From: Streptomyces cathayae
Lineage (GTDB): Bacteria > Actinomycetota > Actinomycetes > Streptomycetales > Streptomycetaceae
NCBI RefSeq assembly: GCF_029760955.1
Contig: NZ_CP121682.1
Location: forward strand, 7,396,501 to 7,460,500
Reading direction: 5' to 3'
DNA length: 64,000 bases
In this document: positions 10,790 to 19,679 of the stretch, piece after piece
How positions within the stretch are numbered: the stretch's first letter is position 1
Layout of the letters: every line of letters begins with the position of its first letter
Made by a program: the position numbers and the translations under genes
The notes under the pieces: model-generated
Told to the model about the DNA's origin: nothing
Databases searched by the model: none
What the model saw: the letters and a program-made list of their open reading frames with translations, nothing else

Positions 10790-11010
10790 GCGGCCGGGCC
10801 GTGGGCGGGTCCGTCCGGGCGGCGTACTTGCGGTGTGCCGCCCGGGCGGGCCGGGGGAGGGGGTTCACCGCGGACCGCGGCGGACGCTGCCGGCGGTGCC
10901 TGGTGGTGTACCCGTCCAGGGGGGATCCTGTGTGTGCCCGGTGCGGGGCCTCCCGCGCCGGGCGCCGCCGTCTCGTCGGGGCTGCCCGGTGCGGTGGTGG
11001 TCGCCCTGTC

Positions 11011-11589
11011 TCACGGGTGGCCGAGGATGCGCTGCGAGCGGCCGGTGACCCGGCCGGAGCGGCCGGCGGCCCGGCGGCGGGCCGGGTCGCACGTCCACGA
11101 GCGCGGGATGTACAGCTCACGGTCCACTGCCGCGTGTCCGCGGCGGCCCGCGTAGACGAGGTAGACGGCGACCTGGGAGTTCTCGATCCTCCCGGCGGTG
11201 CCGGTGTACTGGCGCTGGACACCGACGGTGTGCGTGCCCTTTTTCACATCCCCGGTCTCATCGACCACCAGCACCGCATTCTTGTCCTGCGGGTGCTCCG
11301 GTACGTACTCACGCACGTCGTCGCGCACGGTGTCGGCATCCCGCCTGGCCCGGCCGAGCAGGTGCTGCATGCCGTCCGGATTCGCTTCCCCGGCCCACTC
11401 GGCGATGCTCCAGCAGTTCTTGCGCGGCAGGTCCGACAGCAGCCCCAGCACCAAGTCCCGCACCCGGCGCCGGGGTTCAACCCGCGCGAACCGGCCCGCT
11501 ATCCGGCCCATCACGACCTCGAACGCCTCCTGCCAGCGGACAGGGCCTACGCTATGACCCGCGGCTACCGCATGATCTTCAGTCTTCAC
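11011..11589 (-). pseudogene. IS701-family transposase, N-terminal fragment
   Basis: The first 180 residues of an IS701-type DDE transposase are readable: VRWQEAFEVVMGRIAGRFAR, then NCWSIAEWAGE, then the first catalytic block VLVVDETGDVKKGTHTVGVQR and the region YTGTAGRIENSQVAVYL. Similarity ends at RSWTCDPARR, where the remaining catalytic core should begin; the frame runs into unrelated sequence and stops. It is a truncated, inactive copy. The GTG giving VKTEDHAV is the probable start. Confidence 0.8.
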
Positions 11590-11719
11590 ACACCGATGAT
11601 CACCGGTGGCCGCACCCGTCTTCACCACCCCCTCGGTCACGACGTGCGAAGGCGGGGCCGCATCCGGTGTCCCGCTCGGGCACGCAGCGTCCGCCCGCCG
11701 ACTCGTACCAGGAGGACAC

Positions 11720-12124
11720 ATGCAACGCGGCGAAGTCTGGTGGGTCGACTTCGACGAGCGACGCCCGGTCGTGCTGCTGTCGGACGACGAGTCATCCGGG
11801 TTCCAGGTCATGCAGGTCGTTGCGCCGGCGGGCGTCGACATCAGCGGCCTGGGCGTTGAAGTGGCGATAGGCGCCCGGGAAGGGCTGCCCTTCGAAGGCG
11901 TGCTGCGGTTCGCGTTCCCGCGTCCAGGCTTTACTCCTTGCACCTGGCTGACCACTGTCGCCCGGGACGACCTGATCGAGCGGGCGGGCGTGTTGTCCTC
12001 CGCGAAGCTCAGCGAGGTTGGAGCCGCCCTCCATACCGCTGGGCAGAGGAGGGAGTGGACCCCGATGACGGCTGCCGGGCTCCGCGAGATCAAAGATGCC
12101 CGCCGTCTCGGAGGACTCGAGTAG
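11720..12124 (+). CDS. MazF/PemK-family endoribonuclease toxin-like protein
   Basis: A 134-aa protein with the PemK/MazF opening MQRGEVWWVDFDERRPVVLLS. The RGEVWW.DFD..RPVVLLS pattern is the first strands of the toxin beta-barrel, and LTTVARDDLIERAG fits the later core. Members cleave single-stranded RNA and are normally held by an antitoxin. AGGAGGA lies seven bases upstream of the ATG. I see no antitoxin frame directly upstream or downstream, so this may be an orphan or a diverged protein. It lies between an IS701 fragment and unknown sequence. Confidence 0.75.
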   Translation: MQRGEVWWVDFDERRPVVLLSDDESSGFQVMQVVAPAGVDISGLGVEVAIGAREGLPFEGVLRFAFPRPGFTPCTWLTTVARDDLIERAGVLSSAKLSEVGAALHTAGQRREWTPMTAAGLREIKDARRLGGLE

Positions 12125-12434
12125 CGGACGCCTCTGCTGCCCGGCTCGATCTCGTCGACGACCGACGGCGGCCCCCTCTCCACCGCCCTCCAGCAACAAG
12201 ATCACGATCTACGGCTGGAGTATCAGGTGACAGCATCCCGAGCAGGTCCGAAGCCGGGCAGCAGTTGCAGCCGCTCCACGACGCGGCGCACCGGCTGGGC
12301 AAGCCGGTCGTTCTGGCGGCCGGGGCCTTTCTCGCGTACCTCAGGGGAAGCGTTCTGGAGGTCCCCCGCCGGGATTCTTCAGTCGCTGGCTTCGGGGCGC
12401 CCTGACCGTTTTTCTTGCCGCTTTCCTTGTTGCC
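12125..12434. other. Intergenic region, no supported gene
   Basis: No convincing gene or motif apart from the probable 5' extension of the next ORF: codons from about 12384 in that frame read WLRGALTVFLAAFLVAV, a membrane-spanning segment, so the true start may lie upstream at a rare start codon. Confidence 0.4.
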
Positions 12435-13634
12435 GTGCCTTTGGACGGCCGGGGCGTGCGGTCACAGCTGGAGTCGCTCGCCGGAGGTCTGGCCGGCCTC
12501 GGGGCTACGGGCGAGCTGACCAAGATGGCGGTGAAGAGACTCAGCAAGTACTGCGAGGACAGGGTCATCTGCAAAGAGCCGCATCCATCTCCGGAGCTCG
12601 TCAAAGAGGCTGTGGAGAACCTGCTGCAGGACCTGCCGCAGCTACGCACGCGTTTGTGCACCGCAAGCAGGGACAGGTACGGAGACTGCGGCCGGCTCGT
12701 AGCAGAAGCCGACCTCAGGGTGGACGTAGGCCTGGCCGGCGCCGTCCTGAGCTGTGTCCTGGCCACCCGGTCAGACCCGCTGGGGGCGTTCGTGTGCCTC
12801 CCCATGACGCTTCTGGCTTATCGGGGTCTCACCAAACTCCGCGAGGCCAACGACCTGCCGGTACTGGCGGTCGTCACCGGGCTCGTGAAGTCGCCCCGGT
12901 TCGAGGAATACGTCGACGCTCTTGGCCCCGACTGGCGTGAATCCGCACCTGGTCATCAGCAGTCCCGTCGACGGCGGGTTCGCCGGGGCCGAACGGCCAG
13001 ACCCGCCGGACGCCAGGAGTGCGCCGGGGCTCGGTGTCCAGTAACCGGTCGGTTCGTGAACAGAGGCCGGCCCGGCGGCTCGGGAGCATCTGTCCTGCGA
13101 CAGCGAAGATTGATCGGCACGGAGCGCCGATGCCGCGGGGGGACCGTCGGCGAACTCGGCAGCTGTCCGGGCCCGGCTCCGCATACGTTCAACCGCATGG
13201 CTGACGACTGCTTCGCGCATCCACGACTCGCCGCGATCTACGATCCGCTCGACCCCGACCGCAGCGACCTCGACGCGTACCTGGAGATGGCGGAGGAGTT
13301 CGAGGCGCAACGAGTACTGGACATCGGCTGCGGCACAGGGGTGTTCGCACTTCTCCTGGCCGACCGCGGGATCGAGGTCGTCGGCGTGGATCCCGCCCGG
13401 GCGTCCCTCGACGTCGCCCGGGCCAAGCCGGGCAGTGAGCGTGTGCGCTGGATCTGCGGTGACGCGACAGACCTCCCACCGCTGCAGGTCGACCTCGCGA
13501 CGATGACAGCGAACGTCGCCCAGGCCATCGCTGATCCGCCGGCATGGCACAAGACGCTGGAGGGAGCCCGCGAAGCACTGCGGCCCGGCGGGCAGCTGGT
13601 CTTCGAGACGCGCGATCCGGCCAGACGCGCCTGA
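12435..13634 (+). CDS. Hypothetical membrane-associated ORF reading in frame into a methyltransferase
   Basis: The first 170 codons (from a GTG) read like a real protein: a charged helical stretch (LTKMAVKRLSKYCEDRV), a Cys-containing segment, a hydrophobic helix (DVGLAGAVLSCVLATR) and a C-terminal helix (KSPRFEEYVDALGPDW). I recognise no family. From about codon 175 to 254 the translation is Arg/Gly-rich and non-protein-like, then the frame joins the methyltransferase ATG at 13197. The 399-codon frame is therefore probably two genes whose separating stop has been lost, or a chance read-through. A hydrophobic segment just upstream of the GTG suggests the annotated start is late. Confidence 0.4.
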   Translation: MPLDGRGVRSQLESLAGGLAGLGATGELTKMAVKRLSKYCEDRVICKEPHPSPELVKEAVENLLQDLPQLRTRLCTASRDRYGDCGRLVAEADLRVDVGLAGAVLSCVLATRSDPLGAFVCLPMTLLAYRGLTKLREANDLPVLAVVTGLVKSPRFEEYVDALGPDWRESAPGHQQSRRRRVRRGRTARPAGRQECAGARCPVTGRFVNRGRPGGSGASVLRQRRLIGTERRCRGGTVGELGSCPGPAPHTFNRMADDCFAHPRLAAIYDPLDPDRSDLDAYLEMAEEFEAQRVLDIGCGTGVFALLLADRGIEVVGVDPARASLDVARAKPGSERVRWICGDATDLPPLQVDLATMTANVAQAIADPPAWHKTLEGAREALRPGGQLVFETRDPARRA

Positions 13635-13922
13635 AAAGAGTGGACCCGCGAGAACTCCTACCGTGTGACCGAGATCCCCGGTGTCGGCTCCGTCGAGAGC
13701 TGGGTTCGGCCGCTCGAGGCGAGCCGGCCTCTGGTGACGTTCCGCCGGACCGACAGGTTCGCAGTGGACGGACAGGTGCTGACGTCGGATTCGACGCTGC
13801 GTTTCCGCGGGCGGGAGGAGGTCGGGCGGGATCTGGTCGCGCGTGGAGACGTGGTGGAGGAGGTTCGCGATGCGCCCGATCGCCCAGGAAGGGAGTTTGT
13901 CTTCCTGGCGCGACGTCCGTGA
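13197..13922 (+). pseudogene. Class I SAM-dependent methyltransferase with an internal TGA
   Basis: The product shows the SAM-binding motif I VLDIGCGTGVFALLLADRG and the acidic loop VVGVDPA, followed by ICGDATDLPP and LRPGGQLVFETRDPARRA. At codon 146 the frame has TGA; immediately after it the same frame continues with KEWTRENSYRVTEIPGVG, a plausible continuation, and runs another 95 codons to a normal stop. Family members usually have Trp at this position (RRAW), so TGG to TGA is the simplest explanation. The substrate is unknown. Without readthrough the product lacks its C-terminal third. Confidence 0.75.
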
Positions 13923-14060
13923 TCTCCGGTGCCCCACTCCACTCAACCTTCGGTGAGAAACCCCAGTGGCCACCGATCTTCGGCGGCCACGCTCGACCCT
14001 CGCTGCGCGAGGTCGGCCCAGGACACCGCTTGAAACGTCACGTCACCCGCCGATCGCAGT

Positions 14061-14079
14061 CCGTACGCAGTTCGTACGG
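14061..14079. promoter_or_regulatory. Palindrome upstream of tap, candidate operator
   Basis: CCGTACG-CAGTT-CGTACGG is a perfect 7-bp inverted repeat 57 bases before the tap start, with further GTACG and TTACG half-sites downstream. Tap has an N-terminal Cro/CI-type HTH, so autoregulation of tap-tpg through this site is plausible but inferred. Confidence 0.5.
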
Positions 14080-14135
14080 TGAAAGTACGCGATCCTTACG
14101 GTTCACGGGGTAGGGTGCCGGTCAGGAGGTGTTCC

Positions 14136-16379
14136 ATGTCCGAGCTGTTCGACGCGGTCGACGCACTGGTCGCGTCCCGCTCTCCGCTGCCGCCGGCGAA
14201 GGAGCGCAAGCGACTGCGTACCGCGCACGGCCTGACACTGGACGAGGTGGCCGCCGCGCTGAAGGTGCGCCGTGCCACGGTGAGCGCCTGGGAGTCCGGC
14301 AAGACCGAGCCCCGCCCGCCGGAGCGTGAGGCGTACGCGCGGCTGCTCACGCAGCTCGCGGAGCTCTACCCCGCCCCGGTCGACACGGCCGCGCCCGTCC
14401 AAGACACTGCCGTGCCGGCCGCGTTCACCGCGACGCCCGCCCCGGCGGAATCGCAGACTCTGTCCACAGGCCCGGCATCCGACGCTGCGGACATGACCGC
14501 AACCGAGAACACCCAGACCAGCCCCGCCCTCGTCGCCGCTGCTCCGGCGGCCGCGCCGCGTCCGGCGCGCACCACCGGGCCGCCGTCGACGCCGTGCCGC
14601 CCGGGCACGCGGAAGACGGCCCCGGCCGGCACCCCGGCGGGCGGCGCCGACGCGCGCTTCGAGAACGGGCCGCTCGCGGTCGTCGACGTCGAGGACGGGC
14701 AGGTGCTGGCGTACTGCACCGGCGGCCTGGTCCTGAACGTGCCCGCCAGGTCCCTCCCGTCCCTGGTCGACTGGACGCTCACGGAGGCACGGCTCGGGCA
14801 GCCGAAGCTGTCCGGGCCGGGCAAGGACGCCGACCCACTGCTCGTGCTCACCGAGGCTGCCCTGGAGCGCTACGGCCTGCCGGCCGCCCTCACCGATGAG
14901 GAGCGGCTCGCCGGGCGGATCCCCGAGGGCCATAAGGTCATCAAGCAACTGGCCCGTGCCGACTGGAAGCTCACCAAGCGCGGGTTCGGGCCGTGGGCGC
15001 GGATCTACCGCCCCGCGCAGGGCTCGGAGCGGGCCTGCGTCCAGCTGTGCATCCCGTCCTGGCACGCGCTCGACACCCGCCACTGGGGCGGGGCCGGACA
15101 GCTGCCGCCGGCGGACCTCGCCCACGTGCTGGGCGTGTACGCGTCGCAGGTGATGACGCCGCGCGGCTCCACCGCCGTCACCGGCCTGGAGCTGATGACC
15201 GCGCTGCACCCGCCGACCCGGGCCTCCGAGCCCGACGCCGACGGCAAGCGGCACTCCGAGCACCACCCCAACAGCCTGGGCAAGGACCCGGTCGACCCGG
15301 CGCCGTGCGAGGCCCCGGACGGGCACCCGCTCCTGGCGGACCTGCCGCGCTTTCACGTGCGCGGCCCGGCGGAGAAGCTCTTCGAGGAGGCCTACGACTG
15401 GGCACGCCCGATGACCGATGCCGAATGCCTGCGCCGCCACCTGGTCGGCATCGACGTGAACATGGCCTTCGCCGCCGGCGCCAACGGCCTGAACGTCGGC
15501 CTCGGCGCGCCGACGCACGTCACCCACCCGGTGTTCGATCCGAAGCTGCCCGGCAGCTGGCTGGTGGACCTGTCCCACGTCGACCTGTCCCGCGTGAAGG
15601 TCGGCAAGGACACGTGGACGGAGCTGGACGCCGGCCTGCTGCCCAGCCCGTTCACGCCCACGGGCGAGCGCCCCAAGGGCCCGGCCTGGTATGCGACACC
15701 CACCGTCGCCTACGCGGCGGAGCTGGGCTACGAGGTGCGCCCGATCGAGGCGTGGGTGCGGTACGAGAACGGCCGCTACCTGGACGGCTGGTACCAGCGG
15801 CTGCGCGACGCCTACCTGGCCACGATGGCCGACCTCGGCGTGCACGCGGACCTCTCCCCGGCCGACTTCCTGGCGGCCATGGACGGCCACAAGCAGCGCG
15901 ACCCCCAGCTGGCGATCGTCGTCTCGGCGATCAAGGCCACGGTCAAGGGCGGCCTGGGCAAGCTCCGCGAGCGCCCGCGCGGCGAGGGCTGGCGGCCCGG
16001 CGAGCCGTGGCGCGCGCTGTCCCGCCCCACCTGGCGGCCGGACATCCGCGCGGCGGTCATCTCCCGCACCCGCATCAACCTGCACCGCAAGATCGTCAAG
16101 CACGCGGCGTTCACCGGCCACTACCCGGTCGCGATCCTGTCCGACTGCGTCGTCTACGCCACCGACGGCACCAGCCCGCTGGACTTCCTGCCCTACCGGG
16201 ACGGCAAGCCGCTGCCCGGCGGCTTCAAGCTCGGCATCAACCCCGGCCTGGTCAAGCACGAGGGCACCCAGACCGTCCTGTGGGGCGAGGAGATCCGCGA
16301 CCGGTTCGACGCGCCGGAGCTCAACCTCGCCCGCTACATCAAGGACGGCACCGTCACCGACGTCGACAACGGAGAGTAG
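14136..16379 (+). CDS. tap: Telomere-associated protein Tap
   Basis: A 747-aa protein, close to the usual length of Tap, which binds the 3' overhang of Streptomyces telomeres and recruits the terminal protein Tpg for end patching. An N-terminal XRE-type HTH is visible (residues 25-75: KERKRLRTAHGLTLDEVAAALKV, RATVSAWESGKTEPRPPE), then an Ala/Pro-rich linker, then the large Tap domain (LAVVDVEDGQVLAYC, RADWKLTKRGFGPWARIYR, CLRRHLVGIDVNMAFAAGA, GWYQRLRDAYLATMADLGV). AGGAGG sits six bases before the ATG. The tpg gene follows 12 bases after the stop, the standard operon order. Confidence 0.95.
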   Translation: MSELFDAVDALVASRSPLPPAKERKRLRTAHGLTLDEVAAALKVRRATVSAWESGKTEPRPPEREAYARLLTQLAELYPAPVDTAAPVQDTAVPAAFTATPAPAESQTLSTGPASDAADMTATENTQTSPALVAAAPAAAPRPARTTGPPSTPCRPGTRKTAPAGTPAGGADARFENGPLAVVDVEDGQVLAYCTGGLVLNVPARSLPSLVDWTLTEARLGQPKLSGPGKDADPLLVLTEAALERYGLPAALTDEERLAGRIPEGHKVIKQLARADWKLTKRGFGPWARIYRPAQGSERACVQLCIPSWHALDTRHWGGAGQLPPADLAHVLGVYASQVMTPRGSTAVTGLELMTALHPPTRASEPDADGKRHSEHHPNSLGKDPVDPAPCEAPDGHPLLADLPRFHVRGPAEKLFEEAYDWARPMTDAECLRRHLVGIDVNMAFAAGANGLNVGLGAPTHVTHPVFDPKLPGSWLVDLSHVDLSRVKVGKDTWTELDAGLLPSPFTPTGERPKGPAWYATPTVAYAAELGYEVRPIEAWVRYENGRYLDGWYQRLRDAYLATMADLGVHADLSPADFLAAMDGHKQRDPQLAIVVSAIKATVKGGLGKLRERPRGEGWRPGEPWRALSRPTWRPDIRAAVISRTRINLHRKIVKHAAFTGHYPVAILSDCVVYATDGTSPLDFLPYRDGKPLPGGFKLGINPGLVKHEGTQTVLWGEEIRDRFDAPELNLARYIKDGTVTDVDNGE

Positions 16380-16391
16380 GAGAGAGCGACG

Positions 16392-16949
16392 ATGAGCCTG
16401 TTCGGGGACGGCCTGGACGCCGCGGTGCACAAGGCGTTCACCCGCCCGGCTCCCAAGAGCGCGCCCGCGCAGATGCGCTACCTGGTCAAGCAGATGGGAG
16501 GCACCAAGCCGGTCGCCCAGATGCTGCGCATCTCCCAGCGCACCGTCGAGCGGTACGTGAAGGACCAGATCAAAAAGCCCCGTCCGGAGCTCGCCGCGCG
16601 CCTGGAGCGCGAGGTGAAGAAGCGGTGGCAGCCGCAGATCCGGGCGAAGGCCCGGCAGAAGGCGGCGACCACCGGCGGCATCGTCATCGACACCCGCGCC
16701 CGCCTCGGCTACACCGCGCCGATCGGGTCGACGGACCAGGACCGCATCCGGCACCTGACCATCGCCCTGCCCCCGCGCTACGCCGCCCGCCTCTTCGAGG
16801 CCCAGGAGGCCGGGGCCGGCGACGCCCGACTCCAGGAGATCGCCGCCGAAGCCCTCAAGGAGGTGTACTTCCAGGACGGCGGACGCCGCGCCGGAAGCCT
16901 GGAGGAGGTCCGCTTCACGGACATCGAGCACCTGGAGTTCGACCTGTAG
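16392..16949 (+). CDS. tpg: Telomere terminal protein Tpg
   Basis: A 185-aa protein matching the size and sequence of Streptomyces terminal proteins, which cap the 5' ends of linear chromosomes and plasmids and prime end patching. It begins MSLFGDGLDAAVHKAFTRP; an HTH follows (GGTKPVAQMLRISQRTVERYV), then DTRARLGYTAPIGSTDQDR and the conserved ending ALKEVYFQDGG with FTDIEHLEFDL. It is co-transcribed with tap. An intact pair means this replicon probably maintains archetypal-type telomeres, and that the window lies on a linear molecule. Confidence 0.96.
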   Translation: MSLFGDGLDAAVHKAFTRPAPKSAPAQMRYLVKQMGGTKPVAQMLRISQRTVERYVKDQIKKPRPELAARLEREVKKRWQPQIRAKARQKAATTGGIVIDTRARLGYTAPIGSTDQDRIRHLTIALPPRYAARLFEAQEAGAGDARLQEIAAEALKEVYFQDGGRRAGSLEEVRFTDIEHLEFDL

Positions 16950-16999
16950 CAACCGCGCCCCGAACCGTGCGTGAGCCCCGGGGCGACCGAGCACCCGGA

Positions 17000-17980
17000 C
17001 GGATCCGAAGACGACGCAGACGACATGGTGTCGCGGCCCGAAAAACGGGTGACCGTGCCGGACGGCCGGCCGCGCGGCTGGGACCGCGCCCTGCCGGCCC
17101 GGTCCACCCTCGCCACCATCGACCAGGCCCTCACGGCCGCCCTCCCGGCCCGCTTCAGCATGCCGCGCCCTGCCGCCCGGTCCGGGCGGACCGTCATCGT
17201 GGACGAAATCCACGCCCTGACCCCCTGCACGCAGCAACCGCCGGGCCGCCCGCTGAACCGGCTGAGGGCTTTGGGCCGCCCCGTCGCCCTGCTGCCCCGT
17301 CGCCCTGCCCGCCCGTACCGGCAGCCAGACGGTGCGCCACCACCTCACCGGAGCCGGCCCCGCCCCCGGACCGTGCTCGCCGACCGCGCCCGGGCGCCCA
17401 CCGACCCGGGCCGGCCGTTCGCCGCGGCCGCCGACGCCCCTCCTCACCCGGATCGATCCCCGGGCGGCCGGCGAGCACGCCCGGCGTTTTCGCCGCACCG
17501 CCGAGATCCCCCTGCACCCGGTGCGCCACGGGCGCGCACACCGGCCCCGACGGCGCGCCCGCCCGCGAGAGCCGGCTCGTACGCATCACCACCGAGATCG
17601 CGCCCGCCGTCGAGGGCGGCGGCTGTGCGCTGGTGGTGCGCGCGACCGCGCCCGGGCGCCCACCGACCCGGGCCGGCCGTTCGCCGCGGCCGCCGACGCC
17701 CCTCCTCACCCGGATCGATCCCCGGGCGGCCGGCGAGCACGCCCGGCGTTTTCGCCGCACCGCCGAGATCCCCCTGCACCCGGTGCGCCACGGGCGCGCA
17801 CACCGGCCCCGACGGCGCGCCCGCCCGCGAGAGCCGGCTCGTACGCATCACCACCGAGAGCGCGCCCGCCGTCGAGGGCGGCGGCTGTGCGCTGGTGGTG
17901 CGCGCGACCGTGGCCGACGACCGGCGCACCCGCCAGCACCTGAGGAAGGTGCCGGACCGGCCGGGCGGAGCGGACGGCCG
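17000..17980 (+). pseudogene. Decayed CRISPR Cas3 helicase fragment
   Basis: Split over several frames are pieces matching Cas3: LATIDQALTAALPARF and GRTVIVDEIHA (Walker B DEIH near 17200), LNRLRALGRPVALLPR (normally ending VVLLSATLP), VRHHLTGAG near 17333, LTRIDPRAAGEHARRFRRT, then VEGGGCALVVRATVADDRRT with QHLRKV (helicase C-terminal motif) near 17870-17950. The HD nuclease domain and most of the helicase are absent, and at least two frameshifts plus a 262-bp internal duplication break it. No other cas gene or repeat array is present, so it is a relic, apparently of a type I system. Confidence 0.7.
17381..17904 (+). repeat. 262-bp tandem duplication inside the cas3 relic
   Basis: Bases 17381-17642 are repeated directly at 17643-17904 with one mismatch that I can see (ACCGAGATCGCG versus ACCGAGAGCGCG). 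The period is not a multiple of three, so the duplication shifts the frame. Near identity suggests a recent event in already non-functional DNA, or an assembly duplication. Confidence 0.9.
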
Positions 17981-18289
17981 GCCGGTGCTGCACGCCCGCC
18001 CGGTCCCTGGCGTGCGGCCCTCACCCCTCAGAGCCGCGGTTGCCTCAAGCGCACCGGCGAACGTCCCGACCGGCGCTGTCACGTAATGGGGTGCGGGGGT
18101 CTTTGCCGGCGTGCCGGGGTGTGGCGGGGGCCGGTTTCCGGGCCGGTTCCCAGACCTTGGCGGATCACGTGCCGCGGCCGGCGCGGAACGGCCACTGACC
18201 GCGCTGCGCGCAGTGCGTGCAACCGGCAGAAACCGGCGCAGAATGGGAATGTGGTCTTCCGTGGCGGCCGGGCAATCCCTCGGCGGGGG

Positions 18290-18895
18290 GTGGACCGTAC
18301 ATATGAGTGTGCCGAGTTTCCGGTTCCCGTCGGCCGTCTTTCGGACGAGGCTCTGCTGTCCGGGCTGGCCACCGGTGATCCGGAACTCGCGGTCACCTTC
18401 GTACGGAGGTTTCAGCGCGCGGTCTTCGGTGTCGCCGTCGCCGTCACCAAAGATCGGCAGCTTGCCGAGGACATCGCCCAGCAGACGTTCGAGCGGGCGT
18501 GGCGTCATGCGCAGATCTACGACTCGCGCCGCGGGTCGGTGACGACCTGGCTGACGACCATCGCGCACAATCTCGCCGTCGACGCCGTGCGTGCGCGGCG
18601 GACGGAGCCGGTGGCACCCGAGGACCTCGACACGCTCCTCGACGCCGTGACCGAGACTCCCGAGCAGTGGGCCCTGGCCGACGAGGCCTCGTCCCAGCTG
18701 CGGGCCGCCGTGGCGCGGCTGCCCCGGGAACAGGGTCGTGCCCTGGTGATGGCGGGCATCTACGGAATGACGGCCCAGCAGATCGCCGACTGGGAGAAGA
18801 TCCCGCTGGGCACCGCCAAGACGCGGATCAGGACGGCGATGGGAAAGCTGCGGACCACACTCGCCTCTCCGGATCGAGGGGACCATGGCCAGTGA
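18290..18895 (+). CDS. ECF-type RNA polymerase sigma factor
   Basis: A 201-aa sigma-70 family protein of the group IV (ECF) type. Region 2 is visible as FVRRFQRAVFGVAVAVTKD, AEDIAQQTFERAWRHAQIYD and GSVTTWLTTIAHNLAVDAVR; region 4 as LPREQGRALVMAGIYGMTAQQIADWE and GTAKTRIRTAMGKLR. The GTG at 18290 gives the best N-terminus before LSDEALLSGLATGDPE, though the GGCGGGG in front is close to it, so the start is uncertain. The next gene overlaps its end by 11 bases and encodes a zinc-finger anti-sigma factor. Confidence 0.9.
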   Translation: MDRTYECAEFPVPVGRLSDEALLSGLATGDPELAVTFVRRFQRAVFGVAVAVTKDRQLAEDIAQQTFERAWRHAQIYDSRRGSVTTWLTTIAHNLAVDAVRARRTEPVAPEDLDTLLDAVTETPEQWALADEASSQLRAAVARLPREQGRALVMAGIYGMTAQQIADWEKIPLGTAKTRIRTAMGKLRTTLASPDRGDHGQ

Positions 18896-19658
18896 CGTGA
18901 CCTGCGAGAAGCTGCGGGAGGTCGGCGCCGAGCTGGCACTGGGCGTGCTGCCCGGCCGTGAGCGGGCGGTGGCGGTCGCACATCTGGACCGGTGCGCGGC
19001 GTGTCGGGAGTGCATCGAGCACATGACCCTGGTGGGCGACGGACTGATCGGGCTGGTGCCGGGCAGCGAGCCGCCGCTCGGGTTCGAGACCCGGGTGGTG
19101 CGCAGACTGCCCCAGGACGCGACGGCGCACGAGGGGGGACCCCGCCCGCGGGCGCCCGGCCTCACGCACGGGACGGTCCGCAGCCGCGCACGCCGCATCC
19201 GGCTGCGGGCCGCCTCCGCCGTGGCCGCGTTCGCCTTCGCGTTCGGGTTCACCGGCTGGGCGGCCGGCACCGCCATCGAGAGTCTCACGGCCCCGAGCCC
19301 CCCTGCCGTAAAGGTCCAGACGCCTTTGAGGGAGGGAGAGCTGACCTCGGCCTCGGGCCCCGGGCCGTCGGCCGGAGACGTCTACGCTCACCCCGCAGAC
19401 CCGGGGAAACCCGGTTGGATCTACATGAGCGTCGACCTCGCCGCCGCCGGCACTCCGTACAGCGGCAAGGTCGTCTGCCTCCTGGAGCGCACGGACGGCA
19501 CCACGATCCGCGTGGGCACCTTCACCCTGAGCAACGGACGGGGTGACTGGGGCGCGGCGGCCCCGGTCGACCCCGCGGCACTCGCCGGCGCCCGCCTGAC
19601 CGCCTTTGACGGCACCGTCCTGGCCACCGGCCGCTTCGAGACCGGCCAAAGCGCGTGA
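18885..19658 (+). CDS. Membrane anti-sigma factor with zinc finger
   Basis: A 257-aa protein overlapping the sigma gene by 11 bases. Residues 1-45 form a cytoplasmic anti-sigma zinc finger with H-x3-C-x2-C in VAHLDRCAACREC. A single membrane helix follows (AASAVAAFAFAFGFTGWAAG, near residue 110-130), then an external domain of about 120 residues of the RskA type (WIYMSVDLAAAGTPYSGKV, TLSNGRGDWGA, LAGARLTAFDG). It should hold the upstream sigma factor inactive at the membrane until an extracytoplasmic signal releases it. The signal cannot be inferred. Confidence 0.9.
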   Translation: MASDVTCEKLREVGAELALGVLPGRERAVAVAHLDRCAACRECIEHMTLVGDGLIGLVPGSEPPLGFETRVVRRLPQDATAHEGGPRPRAPGLTHGTVRSRARRIRLRAASAVAAFAFAFGFTGWAAGTAIESLTAPSPPAVKVQTPLREGELTSASGPGPSAGDVYAHPADPGKPGWIYMSVDLAAAGTPYSGKVVCLLERTDGTTIRVGTFTLSNGRGDWGAAAPVDPAALAGARLTAFDGTVLATGRFETGQSA

Positions 19659-19679
19659 GACCGGCGCCCCGCCCCGTCC

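Noticed and set aside
14103..17498. 1131-codon minus-strand frame across tap, tpg and the cas3 relic
   Set aside because: It is antisense to two recognised genes and has low-complexity composition typical of high-GC shadow frames.
17000..18080. CRISPR array near the cas3 relic
   Set aside because: The only repeat is one 262-bp tandem duplication; there are no short regular repeats with spacers.
14993..18895. 1300-codon plus-strand frame ending in the sigma factor
   Set aside because: Only its last 200 codons are real; the rest is an out-of-frame reading of tap and repeated DNA.
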